Assembly: GCA_023424275.1 (NCBI GenBank)
Contig: JAFAED010000265.1
Span: 1 to 6,788 of the forward strand
Direction of reading: 5' to 3'
DNA length: 6,788 bases
Source of the DNA: Pseudomonadota bacterium
GTDB lineage: Bacteria > Pseudomonadota > Alphaproteobacteria > Sphingomonadales > Sphingomonadaceae
The notes beneath the pieces were generated by a model that was given only the letters and a program-made list of their open reading frames with translations, did not search any database and was not told where the DNA came from. This document shows, one piece after another, positions 1-5,839 of the stretch. Each line of letters opens with the position of its first letter. Position 1 is the stretch's first letter. The translations under genes were made by a program, and so were the position numbers.

Positions 1-365
1 CCTTTGCGGACGCCCGGCAGGGAGCGCCCCTGCCTGCGCCGCTTGCGGCGCGGTTCCCGCGCCCGGAGATCTCAAGGCGCGCCTCCCGGCAGCGCTCGCG
101 AAAGAGCGGGAAGAGAGGCTACGGGCCTTCCGGTCCGCCCGCGGGAGACGATGCGCTCCGCACCCTGCTCCGCGCTAGCGAACGCCCGATCCCCTGATTT
201 TTCATCCATCGGGGCGTCGCGCGCCCTCACACCCGGACTGCTGTCCGCGGCTCCCGCAAGGCCGCAACCCCGCCAACGTGCGAGGACGACGCGAACGCGG
301 CTCCTGTAATCTTATGGCGGCGCGGGTACCGGGGTGCGTTCTTCGCCTCGCCTGGCGCAAAGCGA
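1..365. other. Left-edge stretch without a supportable gene
   Basis: I cannot support a gene in this stretch, which lies just downstream of the MFS transporter stop codon. Two plus-strand frames enter from the left edge. One stops with TAG at 176-178; its last part reads like an amphipathic helix (DLKARLPAALAKEREERLRA). The other stops with TGA at 195-197; it has the more GC-rich third positions but an Arg/Ser/Pro-rich translation. Either could be the C-terminal tail of an upstream gene converging on the MFS gene, and I recognise neither. On the minus strand, ATG codons at 209 and 205 open frames of only 46 and 28 codons with unconvincing translations. From about 200 to 365 I see no gene and no strong terminator hairpin for the operon that ends at 366. 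Confidence 0.5.
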
Positions 366-1655
366 TCAGGCCGTTGCGACGCGCGCGGACGTTTGCCACG
401 CGCGCCAATATCCAAACATGGCAACGGGCGATGCGATCGCGGCGCAGCCGATCGCCGCAAGCCGGAGCGCATCGCCCTGTCCAAGCCCATGGGCGGACGC
501 AAGGATGTCCGCCGCAAGGCCAAGGACGAAAGGTCCGGCTCCAAAGCCGATCATGTTGACGAAAAACAGGAGACAGGCGGACCCCATTGCGCGATCGCCG
601 GGTGCCGCATCGGCCTGAACGATGGCGAACACGGGTCCGAACCAGAGGTTGACCAGAACAGCCGTGGCAACGAGACCGAGCAGCGAGAGACCAAGCGGCC
701 CGGACAGGAAGGTCAGCAGGGTCGCAGGGAGGAAACAGGCGGCCGCCGCCATCGGCACGAGTGCCCGGTTGCCGGCCCCCCACCGGTCGCACAGATAGCC
801 GCCGAGCAACGTTCCAACCATGCCGCCGACGCCGAATATCCCGCCCAGAGCCAGTCCCAGCATTCCTTGCGCGCCGAGCCCGAATGCCGCGCCATGCCGG
901 GCCAGGGGCTCTGCGGCGGTTTCGAGATAGAAGGAGGCGTAGAAGGCGAGTTGCCCTGCCCCCACGAAGACCGCGGCAGACGCCCCGAGTGTCGTCCATC
1001 CCGTCCGGGGAACGCGGATGAATGCGACCAATCGCGCAGCCAGCGGGACGGGAGCCTCGCGCACCACCGGACTGTGCGGCCGGTCGGTCCGCGGAAGCGT
1101 TGCCCAGGCGAGAAGCCCGAGCATGATCCCCGGAACGCCCGCCACGACAAATGCCATGCGCCAACCGAAACTGTCGGCGACGATGCCGCCGATCGCGAGA
1201 CCGAGCAGGGTCCCGAGCGGAACGCCCAGCGAATAGACGGCGAGCGCGCGCGGTCGACGCGCATCCTCGAACCGGTCGCTGATCAACGCGTGCGAAGGCG
1301 CCACGCAGCCCGCCTCACCGACGCCGACGCCGATCCGATAGAGGAGCAGGTGCCAGAACCCTGCGGCAGATGCACAAAGAAGCGTGAAGAAGCTCCACAG
1401 GCCGACCGCACCCGCGATGACCCGCCGGCGATCATGGCGGTCTGCGAGCGCTGCGGCGGGAAGCGCCAGCACCGTATAGAGGGTCGTGAATCCAAATCCC
1501 GTCAGCAAACCGAGTTGGAGATTGCTGAGCGCCATGTCGCGGCGCAGGGCCTCGGCGACAATGTTGATCACCTGCCGGTCGATGAAACCGACAGTGTAGA
1601 TCGCGAGCAGCAGGCCGAGCATATAGCCGCTGCCAGGCCGGGCACGCGCATTCAC
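366..1655 (-). CDS. MFS transporter, Spinster-like (12-TM secondary carrier)
   Basis: This is a 429-residue inner-membrane carrier of the major facilitator superfamily, which moves small solutes by proton- or solute-coupled exchange; the substrate is unknown. The first transmembrane segment carries DRQVIN (26-31). The loop 2-3 signature is ALADRHDRRRV (69-79), the Spinster-like segment VGVGEAG follows at 110-116, and a degenerate second-half copy of the loop signature is GGYLCDRWGAGNRA (285-298). A charged, Pro-rich central loop (about 188-218) separates the two six-helix halves. The length is normal for the family. The start is GTG at 1655-1653, whose first G is the last base of the upstream TAG stop (TAGTG), so translation is probably coupled to the dehydrogenase gene; no clear Shine-Dalgarno is visible. 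Met12 (1622) is a possible alternative start, but would leave little ahead of helix 1. As the last gene of a dehydrogenase operon, it probably imports the catabolic substrate or exports a product. That is inference; the family call is firm. Confidence 0.9.
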   Translation of the reverse strand: MNARARPGSGYMLGLLLAIYTVGFIDRQVINIVAEALRRDMALSNLQLGLLTGFGFTTLYTVLALPAAALADRHDRRRVIAGAVGLWSFFTLLCASAAGFWHLLLYRIGVGVGEAGCVAPSHALISDRFEDARRPRALAVYSLGVPLGTLLGLAIGGIVADSFGWRMAFVVAGVPGIMLGLLAWATLPRTDRPHSPVVREAPVPLAARLVAFIRVPRTGWTTLGASAAVFVGAGQLAFYASFYLETAAEPLARHGAAFGLGAQGMLGLALGGIFGVGGMVGTLLGGYLCDRWGAGNRALVPMAAAACFLPATLLTFLSGPLGLSLLGLVATAVLVNLWFGPVFAIVQADAAPGDRAMGSACLLFFVNMIGFGAGPFVLGLAADILASAHGLGQGDALRLAAIGCAAIASPVAMFGYWRAWQTSARVATA

Positions 1656-2794
1656 TAGGCTGCTTGCCCGAGTTCGAGGGCGACGAAGCGGTCGAGATGC
1701 ATTCGCACGTCACCATGCTGGATCGTGATCGCCACGAGACGTTTTGCATAATCTCCCACGCTGAGTTCCTGCGTCATGCCCATGCCGCCATGAATCTGGA
1801 TGGCCTCCTCCGCGACGAGGCGTCCGGTTTCGGCGATGCGCACCTTCGCTGCCGAGATGATGGCGCCTGACCGGTTCGAGCCATCGAACCGCCCCGCGAG
1901 CGTGCCTGCGATCCCCCGCGCCTCGGTCTCGGCAATATACATGTCGACAAGCCGGTGCTGCAGCGCCTGGAAGCGGCCGATCGGCTGGCCGAACTGCTCG
2001 CGAACCTTTACAAAGTCGAGCGTCGCGGCGTTCAGCACCGCCATGATGCCGACCGCCTCGGCGCATTGGGCCGCAACCGCGCGGTCGAGCGCCCCCTCGA
2101 TTGCCGCACCGGCGCTGCCGCGCGGGCCGAGCATCGCCTCCGGCGGCAGCAACATATCGGCAATCCGGATGTCCGCCGCATCGCGACCATCGAGGGTCCG
2201 CAGCTGGTCGAGCGCGACACCGCCGCCCGCCGGATCGACGATGAAGAGCGATGGCCCGGCATCTCTCCCGCCTTCGTCCACCACGCGCGCCGAGACCAGC
2301 AGCCGGTCGGCCCAGCCGGCCGCGGCCGCGAGAACCTTCCTCCCCGCAAGCCGATATCCGCCTTCGACGGTCTCTGCCACCATCGCGGCGTGGCCTTCTC
2401 CGGTCGTGCCGTCTTCCTCATGCGCGAAGGCCCAGATAGTCTCGCCCGCCATGATCGCAGGAAGATGGACGCTTCGCTGGGCTTCGCTGCCCAGCTCCGC
2501 GATAAGAAAGGCCGAGACGATCGCGGTCTCGGAAAATGGCTCGAGCACGAGGCGCCGCCCAAGCTCCTCCATGACGAGGAGCATTTCCTCGGGCCCCTGC
2601 GCAAGGCCGCCATGCACTTCGGGAATGGCGGCCGCGACAAGTCCCAGATCGGCAAACTCGCGCCAGATCTCGCGCGACCAGCCTTCGCGAGACGCCGCGA
2701 TCGTGCGTCGCTTCTCGATGTCATAATTTGCCGCGAGAAACTTCGCGACCGTGTCGCGGAGCAGCCCATGTTCCTCGGTCTTGTCGAACGTCAT
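1655..2794 (-). CDS. Acyl-CoA dehydrogenase, small (PimD/FadE-type) subunit
   Basis: This 379-residue flavoprotein belongs to the acyl-CoA dehydrogenase family, which introduces a 2,3-double bond into acyl-CoA and passes electrons to ETF. The N-terminal helical domain (about 1-115) and beta domain (about 120-225) are followed by a C-terminal helical domain. That last domain holds the family segments VREQFGQPIGRFQALQHRL (264-282) and QIHGGMGMT (333-341), which contribute to FAD binding and subunit contact. The usual SEPGAGSD signature of the middle domain is missing; the corresponding region reads AHEEDGTTGEG (124-134). At the position where IVD/LCAD-type enzymes carry a catalytic Glu on helix G, this protein appears to have Asp237 (ALDRAV), and its C-terminus lacks the YEG/YGG-x-x-x-IQ motif. 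I infer that it is the partner subunit of the larger dehydrogenase encoded 16 bases upstream. The ATG is preceded by GGGGAG at 2806-2801 with a 6-base spacer, and the TAG stop overlaps the MFS start. Its substrate is unknown. Confidence 0.92.
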   Translation of the reverse strand: MTFDKTEEHGLLRDTVAKFLAANYDIEKRRTIAASREGWSREIWREFADLGLVAAAIPEVHGGLAQGPEEMLLVMEELGRRLVLEPFSETAIVSAFLIAELGSEAQRSVHLPAIMAGETIWAFAHEEDGTTGEGHAAMVAETVEGGYRLAGRKVLAAAAGWADRLLVSARVVDEGGRDAGPSLFIVDPAGGGVALDQLRTLDGRDAADIRIADMLLPPEAMLGPRGSAGAAIEGALDRAVAAQCAEAVGIMAVLNAATLDFVKVREQFGQPIGRFQALQHRLVDMYIAETEARGIAGTLAGRFDGSNRSGAIISAAKVRIAETGRLVAEEAIQIHGGMGMTQELSVGDYAKRLVAITIQHGDVRMHLDRFVALELGQAA

Positions 2795-2810
2795 CTGTCT
2801 CTCCCCGTCC

Positions 2811-3998
2811 TCAGAGCCCGAGGACCTGCTTTGCTATGATGTTGCGCTGGATCTCGTTCGACCCGCCATAGATCGTCTTCTTGCGGGCATTCAGCCATTC
2901 CTGCATCGCGACCAGACTATCGGCAGGGCCCGGATGCGGCGCGTGGCTCCCTCCACGATCGGCATGGTTTACGAGCGCGTAGCGGCCTGCCGCCTCGGTC
3001 GCGAGGCGCGTGATGTCCTGGTAGATTTCGGTACCGCGGATCTTGAAAAGCGATGCCTCGAAGCCCGGTTCGCGGCCGTTCGCCGCGGCTTCGAGCACCG
3101 CGCGCTCGGTGGCCTCGAGCGCCCGCAGCGCGATGTCGGCTCGCGCCACCTGCCGAGCAAAGTCGGGATGAGCCAGAAGCGGGGCGTCTGCGGGGTGGGC
3201 TGCGGCGACGCGTTTGAGCTGATCGAGCGCCGCGCGCGAGCGAGCGGTTCCCGCCATGCTCGTCCGCTCGTTCCCGAGAAGGAACTTGGCGTAGGTCCAT
3301 CCCTTGTCCTCGTCGCCGATCCGGTTTTCCACCGGAACCCTCACATTGTCGAAGAAGACGTCGTTCACCTCATGCGCACCGTCGAGCGTGATGATCGGAC
3401 GCACCGAGACGCCGGGTGACGTCATGTCGATCAGCAGGAAGCTGATGCCCTGCTGCGCGCGGGCATCGGGATTGGTGCGAACGAGTGCGAAAATCCAGTC
3501 CGCATGCTGGGCGAGAGTCGTCCAGGTCTTGTGCCCGTTGACGATATAGTGGTCGCCGTCACGCACCGCCTTCGTGCGGACATTTGCGAGGTCCGACCCG
3601 GCACCCGGCTCCGAATAGCCTTGGCACCACCAATGATCTCCCGAGAGGATCGAGGGAAGAAAGCGGCGCTTCTGCTCGTCGGTCCCATAGGTATAGATGA
3701 CGGGTCCAACCATGGTCAGGCTGAAAGCGAGGAGAGGAAGCGTGTCGGCTGCGGCCAGTTCCTGCTCCCAGACATGCTGCTGGACGATGGACCAGCCGGT
3801 TCCGCCATATTCGGCCGGCCAGTGCGGTGCGACCCATCCCTTCCGGTAAAGAACGCGGTGCCAGAGCAACTGCTGCTCCTTGTCCAGATCCTCATAGGGC
3901 GCGGGCACGCGCATCGCAGACGGGTAATGATTCCGGATGAAGCTTCGGACCTCCTCGCGAAATGCGTCTTCGCTCAGTTCCGTCATTGCGTCGCCCAT
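2811..3998 (-). CDS. Acyl-CoA dehydrogenase, large (PimC/FadE-type) subunit
   Basis: This 395-residue member of the acyl-CoA dehydrogenase family is the first gene of the operon. The middle-domain FAD signature GYSEPGAGSDLAN is intact at 127-139. GHKTWTTLAQHADW follows at 155-168, and the C-terminus carries IYGGSNEIQRNIIAKQVLGL (376-395). In medium-chain enzymes the catalytic Glu lies in a YEG at this last motif; here that position is Gly. A candidate base is Glu244 in NERTSM, which by eye lines up with the helix G Glu of isovaleryl- and long-chain-type enzymes. This pattern is common in bacterial FadE/PimC proteins that work with a second subunit in the oxidation of branched, cyclic, dicarboxylic or sterol-type acyl-CoAs. 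The ATG at 3998 has GAGGA at 4010-4006 with a 7-base spacer; an internal ATG at 3986 (Met5) is possible but less well placed. The gene is transcribed divergently from the HxlR regulator and probably controlled by it. Confidence 0.93.
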   Translation of the reverse strand: MGDAMTELSEDAFREEVRSFIRNHYPSAMRVPAPYEDLDKEQQLLWHRVLYRKGWVAPHWPAEYGGTGWSIVQQHVWEQELAAADTLPLLAFSLTMVGPVIYTYGTDEQKRRFLPSILSGDHWWCQGYSEPGAGSDLANVRTKAVRDGDHYIVNGHKTWTTLAQHADWIFALVRTNPDARAQQGISFLLIDMTSPGVSVRPIITLDGAHEVNDVFFDNVRVPVENRIGDEDKGWTYAKFLLGNERTSMAGTARSRAALDQLKRVAAAHPADAPLLAHPDFARQVARADIALRALEATERAVLEAAANGREPGFEASLFKIRGTEIYQDITRLATEAAGRYALVNHADRGGSHAPHPGPADSLVAMQEWLNARKKTIYGGSNEIQRNIIAKQVLGL

Positions 3999-4036
3999 AT
4001 GATCATCCTCTCCCGCCGGGCGCTCGCGGCGCCGCT

Positions 4037-4059
4037 GTGAGTTCTTTTTTCGAACTTAC
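4037..4059. promoter_or_regulatory. Inverted repeat, candidate HxlR operator
   Basis: GTGAGTTC (4037-4044) and GAACTTAC (4052-4059) are reverse complements at 7 of 8 positions, separated by a 7-base T-rich spacer. The 23-base dyad covers the -10 and likely start region of the leftward promoter, so a dimeric winged-helix regulator bound here would block RNA polymerase. Assignment to the neighbouring HxlR protein is inference from position and symmetry. Confidence 0.55.
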
Positions 4060-4074
4060 TTTCCTTCCTGTCAA
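4046..4074 (-). promoter_or_regulatory. Candidate promoter of the acyl-CoA dehydrogenase operon
   Basis: On the minus strand TTGACA lies at 4074-4069, preceded by C to give the CTTGAC core typical of alphaproteobacterial housekeeping promoters. A 17-base spacer leads to GAAAAA at 4051-4046, a poor match to a -10 box. Transcription would begin near 4039 and leave a leader of about 40 bases before the ATG at 3998. The weak -10 is the main doubt. Confidence 0.45.
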
Positions 4075-4159
4075 GCCGATGCGTGGAAGCCGAGCCAATT
4101 GCAGCCCTTCCAATGCCCAACGGCCATAACTCGCTTGCGAACTTCCACCTTTTCAAGAC

Positions 4160-4172
4160 CCGCGAGTCGCGG
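4160..4172. repeat. 13-base palindrome upstream of the HxlR gene
   Basis: CCGCGA-G-TCGCGG is a perfect dyad with one central base, lying 44 bases before the HxlR start codon. It could be a second regulator site or a small hairpin in the leader of the regulator transcript. Short GC palindromes are common in GC-rich DNA, so confidence in a function is low. Confidence 0.3.
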
Positions 4173-4216
4173 TATTGAAGTCTCAAAACAGAACTAATCC
4201 GCCTGCGGAGACATAG

Positions 4217-4744
4217 ATGCGCTGGAATGAACTCGACGAGGAAATCTGCTCGCTCGCCCGGACCATGTCGGTCATCGGCGACAGGTGGATGCTGCTCATC
4301 CTTCGCGAATGTTTCACCAAGGTTCGGCGTTTCGAGGATTTCCAGTCGCGTCTCGGTATCAGCCGCGGCGTGCTCGCCGAACGGCTGAAAAAGCTCACTG
4401 ACAATTTCATTCTGACGAAGGTTGCCTATCAACAGGACCCGTTGCGGCATGAGTATCGGCTGACGCCCAAGGGCCTCAAGCTTTACCCGATCATGATGTC
4501 GCTGGTGCATTGGGGTGACGAGCATATGGCGGGCAAGGCGGGCCGTCCTATCGTCCATGTCCACGATGCCTGCGGGTCGGAATTCGACCCGGTGATGACG
4601 TGCTCCGAGTGCGGCGAGATACTCGATCCGCGCCACGTCCATGTCTATCCCGGTCCCGGCGCGCCGCGACCGCATAATCTGCCTTTCATGCCCGAGAGCG
4701 TGACCGCCCCTCCTCCCGGAACCCGGAAGCGCAAACACGCCTGA
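4217..4744 (+). CDS. HxlR-family winged-helix transcriptional regulator
   Basis: This 175-residue cytoplasmic DNA-binding protein belongs to the HxlR/MarR-like winged-helix regulators, which act as dimers. The family core is plain: CSLARTMSVIGDRWMLLILR at 11-30, RRFEDFQSRLGISRGVLAERL at 37-57 (recognition helix region), and the wing with HEYRLTPKGLKLYPI at 78-92. Cys11 sits at the position used as a redox switch in some HxlR proteins. The protein is longer than minimal family members: a C-terminal tail has Cys119, Cys129 and Cys132 (ACG and CSECG) with several His nearby, which resembles a small metal-binding knuckle. It ends in a basic, Pro-rich tail. The start is supported by GGAG at 4207-4210 with a 6-base spacer. 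It is divergent from the acyl-CoA dehydrogenase operon, so it is the obvious candidate to regulate that operon and itself, perhaps in response to an acyl-CoA or to redox state. Confidence 0.93.
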   Translation: MRWNELDEEICSLARTMSVIGDRWMLLILRECFTKVRRFEDFQSRLGISRGVLAERLKKLTDNFILTKVAYQQDPLRHEYRLTPKGLKLYPIMMSLVHWGDEHMAGKAGRPIVHVHDACGSEFDPVMTCSECGEILDPRHVHVYPGPGAPRPHNLPFMPESVTAPPPGTRKRKHA

Positions 4745-4746
4745 CC

Positions 4747-4775
4747 GGCGGCACCGGCGCGAGACCGGCACCGCC
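4747..4775. terminator. Imperfect hairpin in convergent gap, possible bidirectional terminator
   Basis: The 55-base gap between the convergent HxlR and hydrolase genes contains GGCGG-CA-CCGG (4747-4757) and CCGG-CA-CCGCC (4765-4775). These can fold into a stem with a two-base internal mismatch and a 7-base loop. There is no T-tract on either side, so it is at best a weak intrinsic terminator. Confidence 0.35.
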
Positions 4776-4799
4776 ACTTCGGGCCAGCTCCTTCGGCGG

Positions 4800-5636
4800 T
4801 CAGACCCCGTCGAGGAAGAGCCGCGCATGAGCCAGGAAAAGCTCGGGATATTGGAAATGCGGCGCATGCCCGGAATCCGGGTAGATGATGAGCTGCGCAT
4901 CGGGCAGATGCTGCTGGAGATGGAATGAATTGACCGTCGTCAGCATGACGTCGTCGCTCCCGTTCACGACTAGAACCGGCATGTCGATCGCCTTGAGATC
5001 GGCGTAGCGCTCGCCGTGCGGCTGCAACCAGTCGCGGCCTGCCGCCACCTGCGCCATGATCGTGTCCTTGCCCGACGCCGGATCGACATCCTCGGTCCTG
5101 GCATGGCGGCGGGCCCAATAGTGCGCGGCGGCCTTGCGTCCCCTGTCGGAGTGGCCGAAGAACAGCCAGGCCATATCCTCTTCGCCGGCGTTCCCGGTCG
5201 CGCGCGCCGATACCTCCGCAATATGCGTCGAGAGCTCGCCGCCCCGCGGGCTCGTGCCTACGAGGATGAGCTTGCGAATGGTACCGGGCTGCGTCTTCGC
5301 ATAGGCCTGCGCAACCATCCCGCCCATCGAGAAGCCCAGGAGATCGAAGCGGTCGATCCCGAGCGCCGACACAAAGTCGGCAATGCACTGCGCCATGCCC
5401 TCGATCGTCGTGGGTGTCGCACCGCCCGACGCGCCGACGCCCGCATTGTCGACAATGATGACCTCCCGGTCCGCCGCGAACCCGTCGGTGACCGCAGGGT
5501 CCCAATGGTCGAGCCCGCCGGTGAAATGCTGCAGCATGAGGATAGGCAGTCCGCCCTCTTTGCCAAAGCGCCGATAGGCGTATCGCACCCCTTTCGCCTC
5601 GACGAATTGCGTGGGCGCATTTCCATGATTGTGCAT
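4800..5636 (-). CDS. Alpha/beta hydrolase
   Basis: This 278-residue serine hydrolase has the alpha/beta hydrolase fold and acts on an unknown ester, lactone or related bond. The oxyanion-hole region is QHFTGGLDHWDP (36-47), the nucleophile elbow is GFSMGG with Ser103, the acid is Asp228 or Asp229 in NGSDDVM, and the catalytic histidine is His257 in DSGHAPHFQYP. The order and spacing fit the family of non-haem haloperoxidase and enol-lactonase-like hydrolases, with a helical lid at about 135-205. No signal peptide is visible, so it should be cytoplasmic. The frame stays open 47 codons further upstream to an ATG at 5777. I choose the ATG at 5636 because AAGGAG lies 8 bases before it and the extra stretch is Arg/Cys-rich and unlike the family. 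It is divergent from the uncharacterised gene at 5840 and convergent with the HxlR gene, so it probably has its own promoter. Specificity cannot be read from the sequence. Confidence 0.92.
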   Translation of the reverse strand: MHNHGNAPTQFVEAKGVRYAYRRFGKEGGLPILMLQHFTGGLDHWDPAVTDGFAADREVIIVDNAGVGASGGATPTTIEGMAQCIADFVSALGIDRFDLLGFSMGGMVAQAYAKTQPGTIRKLILVGTSPRGGELSTHIAEVSARATGNAGEEDMAWLFFGHSDRGRKAAAHYWARRHARTEDVDPASGKDTIMAQVAAGRDWLQPHGERYADLKAIDMPVLVVNGSDDVMLTTVNSFHLQQHLPDAQLIIYPDSGHAPHFQYPELFLAHARLFLDGV

Positions 5637-5644
5637 ATTCCGAT

Positions 5645-5650
5645 CTCCTT
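5645..5650 (-). promoter_or_regulatory. Ribosome binding site fixing the hydrolase start
   Basis: AAGGAG on the minus strand lies 8 bases ahead of the ATG at 5636. It decides between this start and the longer frame that opens at 5777. Confidence 0.8.
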
Positions 5651-5827
5651 CGGGAAGACCGGAACATCGCCGCAGGCCGGCAAGGTCGCCATATGCACGT
5701 CGGTATGGCGGGCAAACCTGCAAAAAGCGCCGCCTTTCGGAACAAACCGGCGCCGCGCAAGTGGCAAGGCCTACCATGGTATTGTTCCGGGCGGTTCGCT
5801 GGCCGCCTAAAGGCCCATCTCCCGATC

Positions 5828-5832
5828 AGGAG
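5828..5832 (+). promoter_or_regulatory. Ribosome binding site fixing the start at 5840
   Basis: AGGAG lies 7 bases before the ATG at 5840. The frame is open from an ATG at 5693, but that longer start has no comparable site and would place the divergent promoters inside coding sequence. Confidence 0.8.
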
Positions 5833-5839
5833 ACAGACG

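Larger units (their letters stand above)
3999..4216. promoter_or_regulatory. Divergent control region between dehydrogenase operon and HxlR gene
   Basis: This 218-base gap separates two divergently read genes. It is clearly more AT-rich than the flanking coding DNA, particularly at 4041-4060 and 4174-4200. It holds a TTGACA box facing the operon, an inverted repeat directly downstream of that box, a second copy of CGAACTT (4138-4144, matching 4051-4057), a further GAACT at 4191-4195 and a 13-base palindrome at 4160-4172. The recurring GAACT(T) element suggests several half-sites for one regulator, most simply the adjacent HxlR protein. I could not find a convincing -35/-10 pair for the HxlR gene itself. 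Confidence 0.65.
5637..5839. promoter_or_regulatory. Divergent control region between hydrolase and uncharacterised gene
   Basis: This 203-base gap between divergent genes carries the heptamer CGGAACA at 5660-5666 and 5738-5744, and its reverse complement TGTTCCG at 5783-5789. The last two form a perfect 8-base inverted repeat, CGGAACAA (5738-5745) with TTGTTCCG (5782-5789), 36 bases apart. A perfect 10-base palindrome, TACCATGGTA, occupies 5772-5781 and abuts the right arm. No confident -35/-10 pair was found in either direction. A shared regulator binding these elements is plausible but unproven. Confidence 0.45.

Noticed and set aside
181..218. A possible hairpin (ACGCCCGA with TCGGGGCGT) as a terminator downstream of the MFS gene
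   Set aside because: The arms pair only with a bulge, the loop is long, and there is no T-tract following it in the direction of the operon. It also lies about 150 bases beyond the stop.
202..1164. A minus-strand open frame of 320 codons in another frame of the MFS gene
   Set aside because: The translation is extremely Arg/Gly-rich without family motifs, and the overlapping MFS frame has obvious transmembrane helices and signatures.
393..1658. A plus-strand open frame of 421 codons across the MFS gene
   Set aside because: It is exactly antisense to a clear transporter gene. Its translation is dominated by Arg, Glu, Gln and Pro with no domain, as expected from the complement of GC-rich coding DNA.
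1955..2839. A plus-strand open frame of 294 codons opposite the small acyl-CoA dehydrogenase
   Set aside because: It is antisense to a gene with clear family motifs and a good ribosome binding site, and its translation has the low-complexity Arg-rich look of a complement frame.
4026..4035. The palindrome GCGGCGCCGC in the leader of the dehydrogenase operon
   Set aside because: It is a perfect dyad, but short all-GC palindromes arise often by chance in DNA of this composition, and nothing around it suggests an attenuator or riboswitch.
3983..4900. A minus-strand open frame of 305 codons opposite the HxlR gene
   Set aside because: It would cover the divergent promoter region and lie antisense to a firm HxlR gene, and it has no recognisable domain.
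5637..5777. A 47-residue N-terminal extension of the alpha/beta hydrolase
   Set aside because: The extension is Arg/Cys-rich and unlike the family, while the ATG at 5636 has a strong AAGGAG at the right distance.
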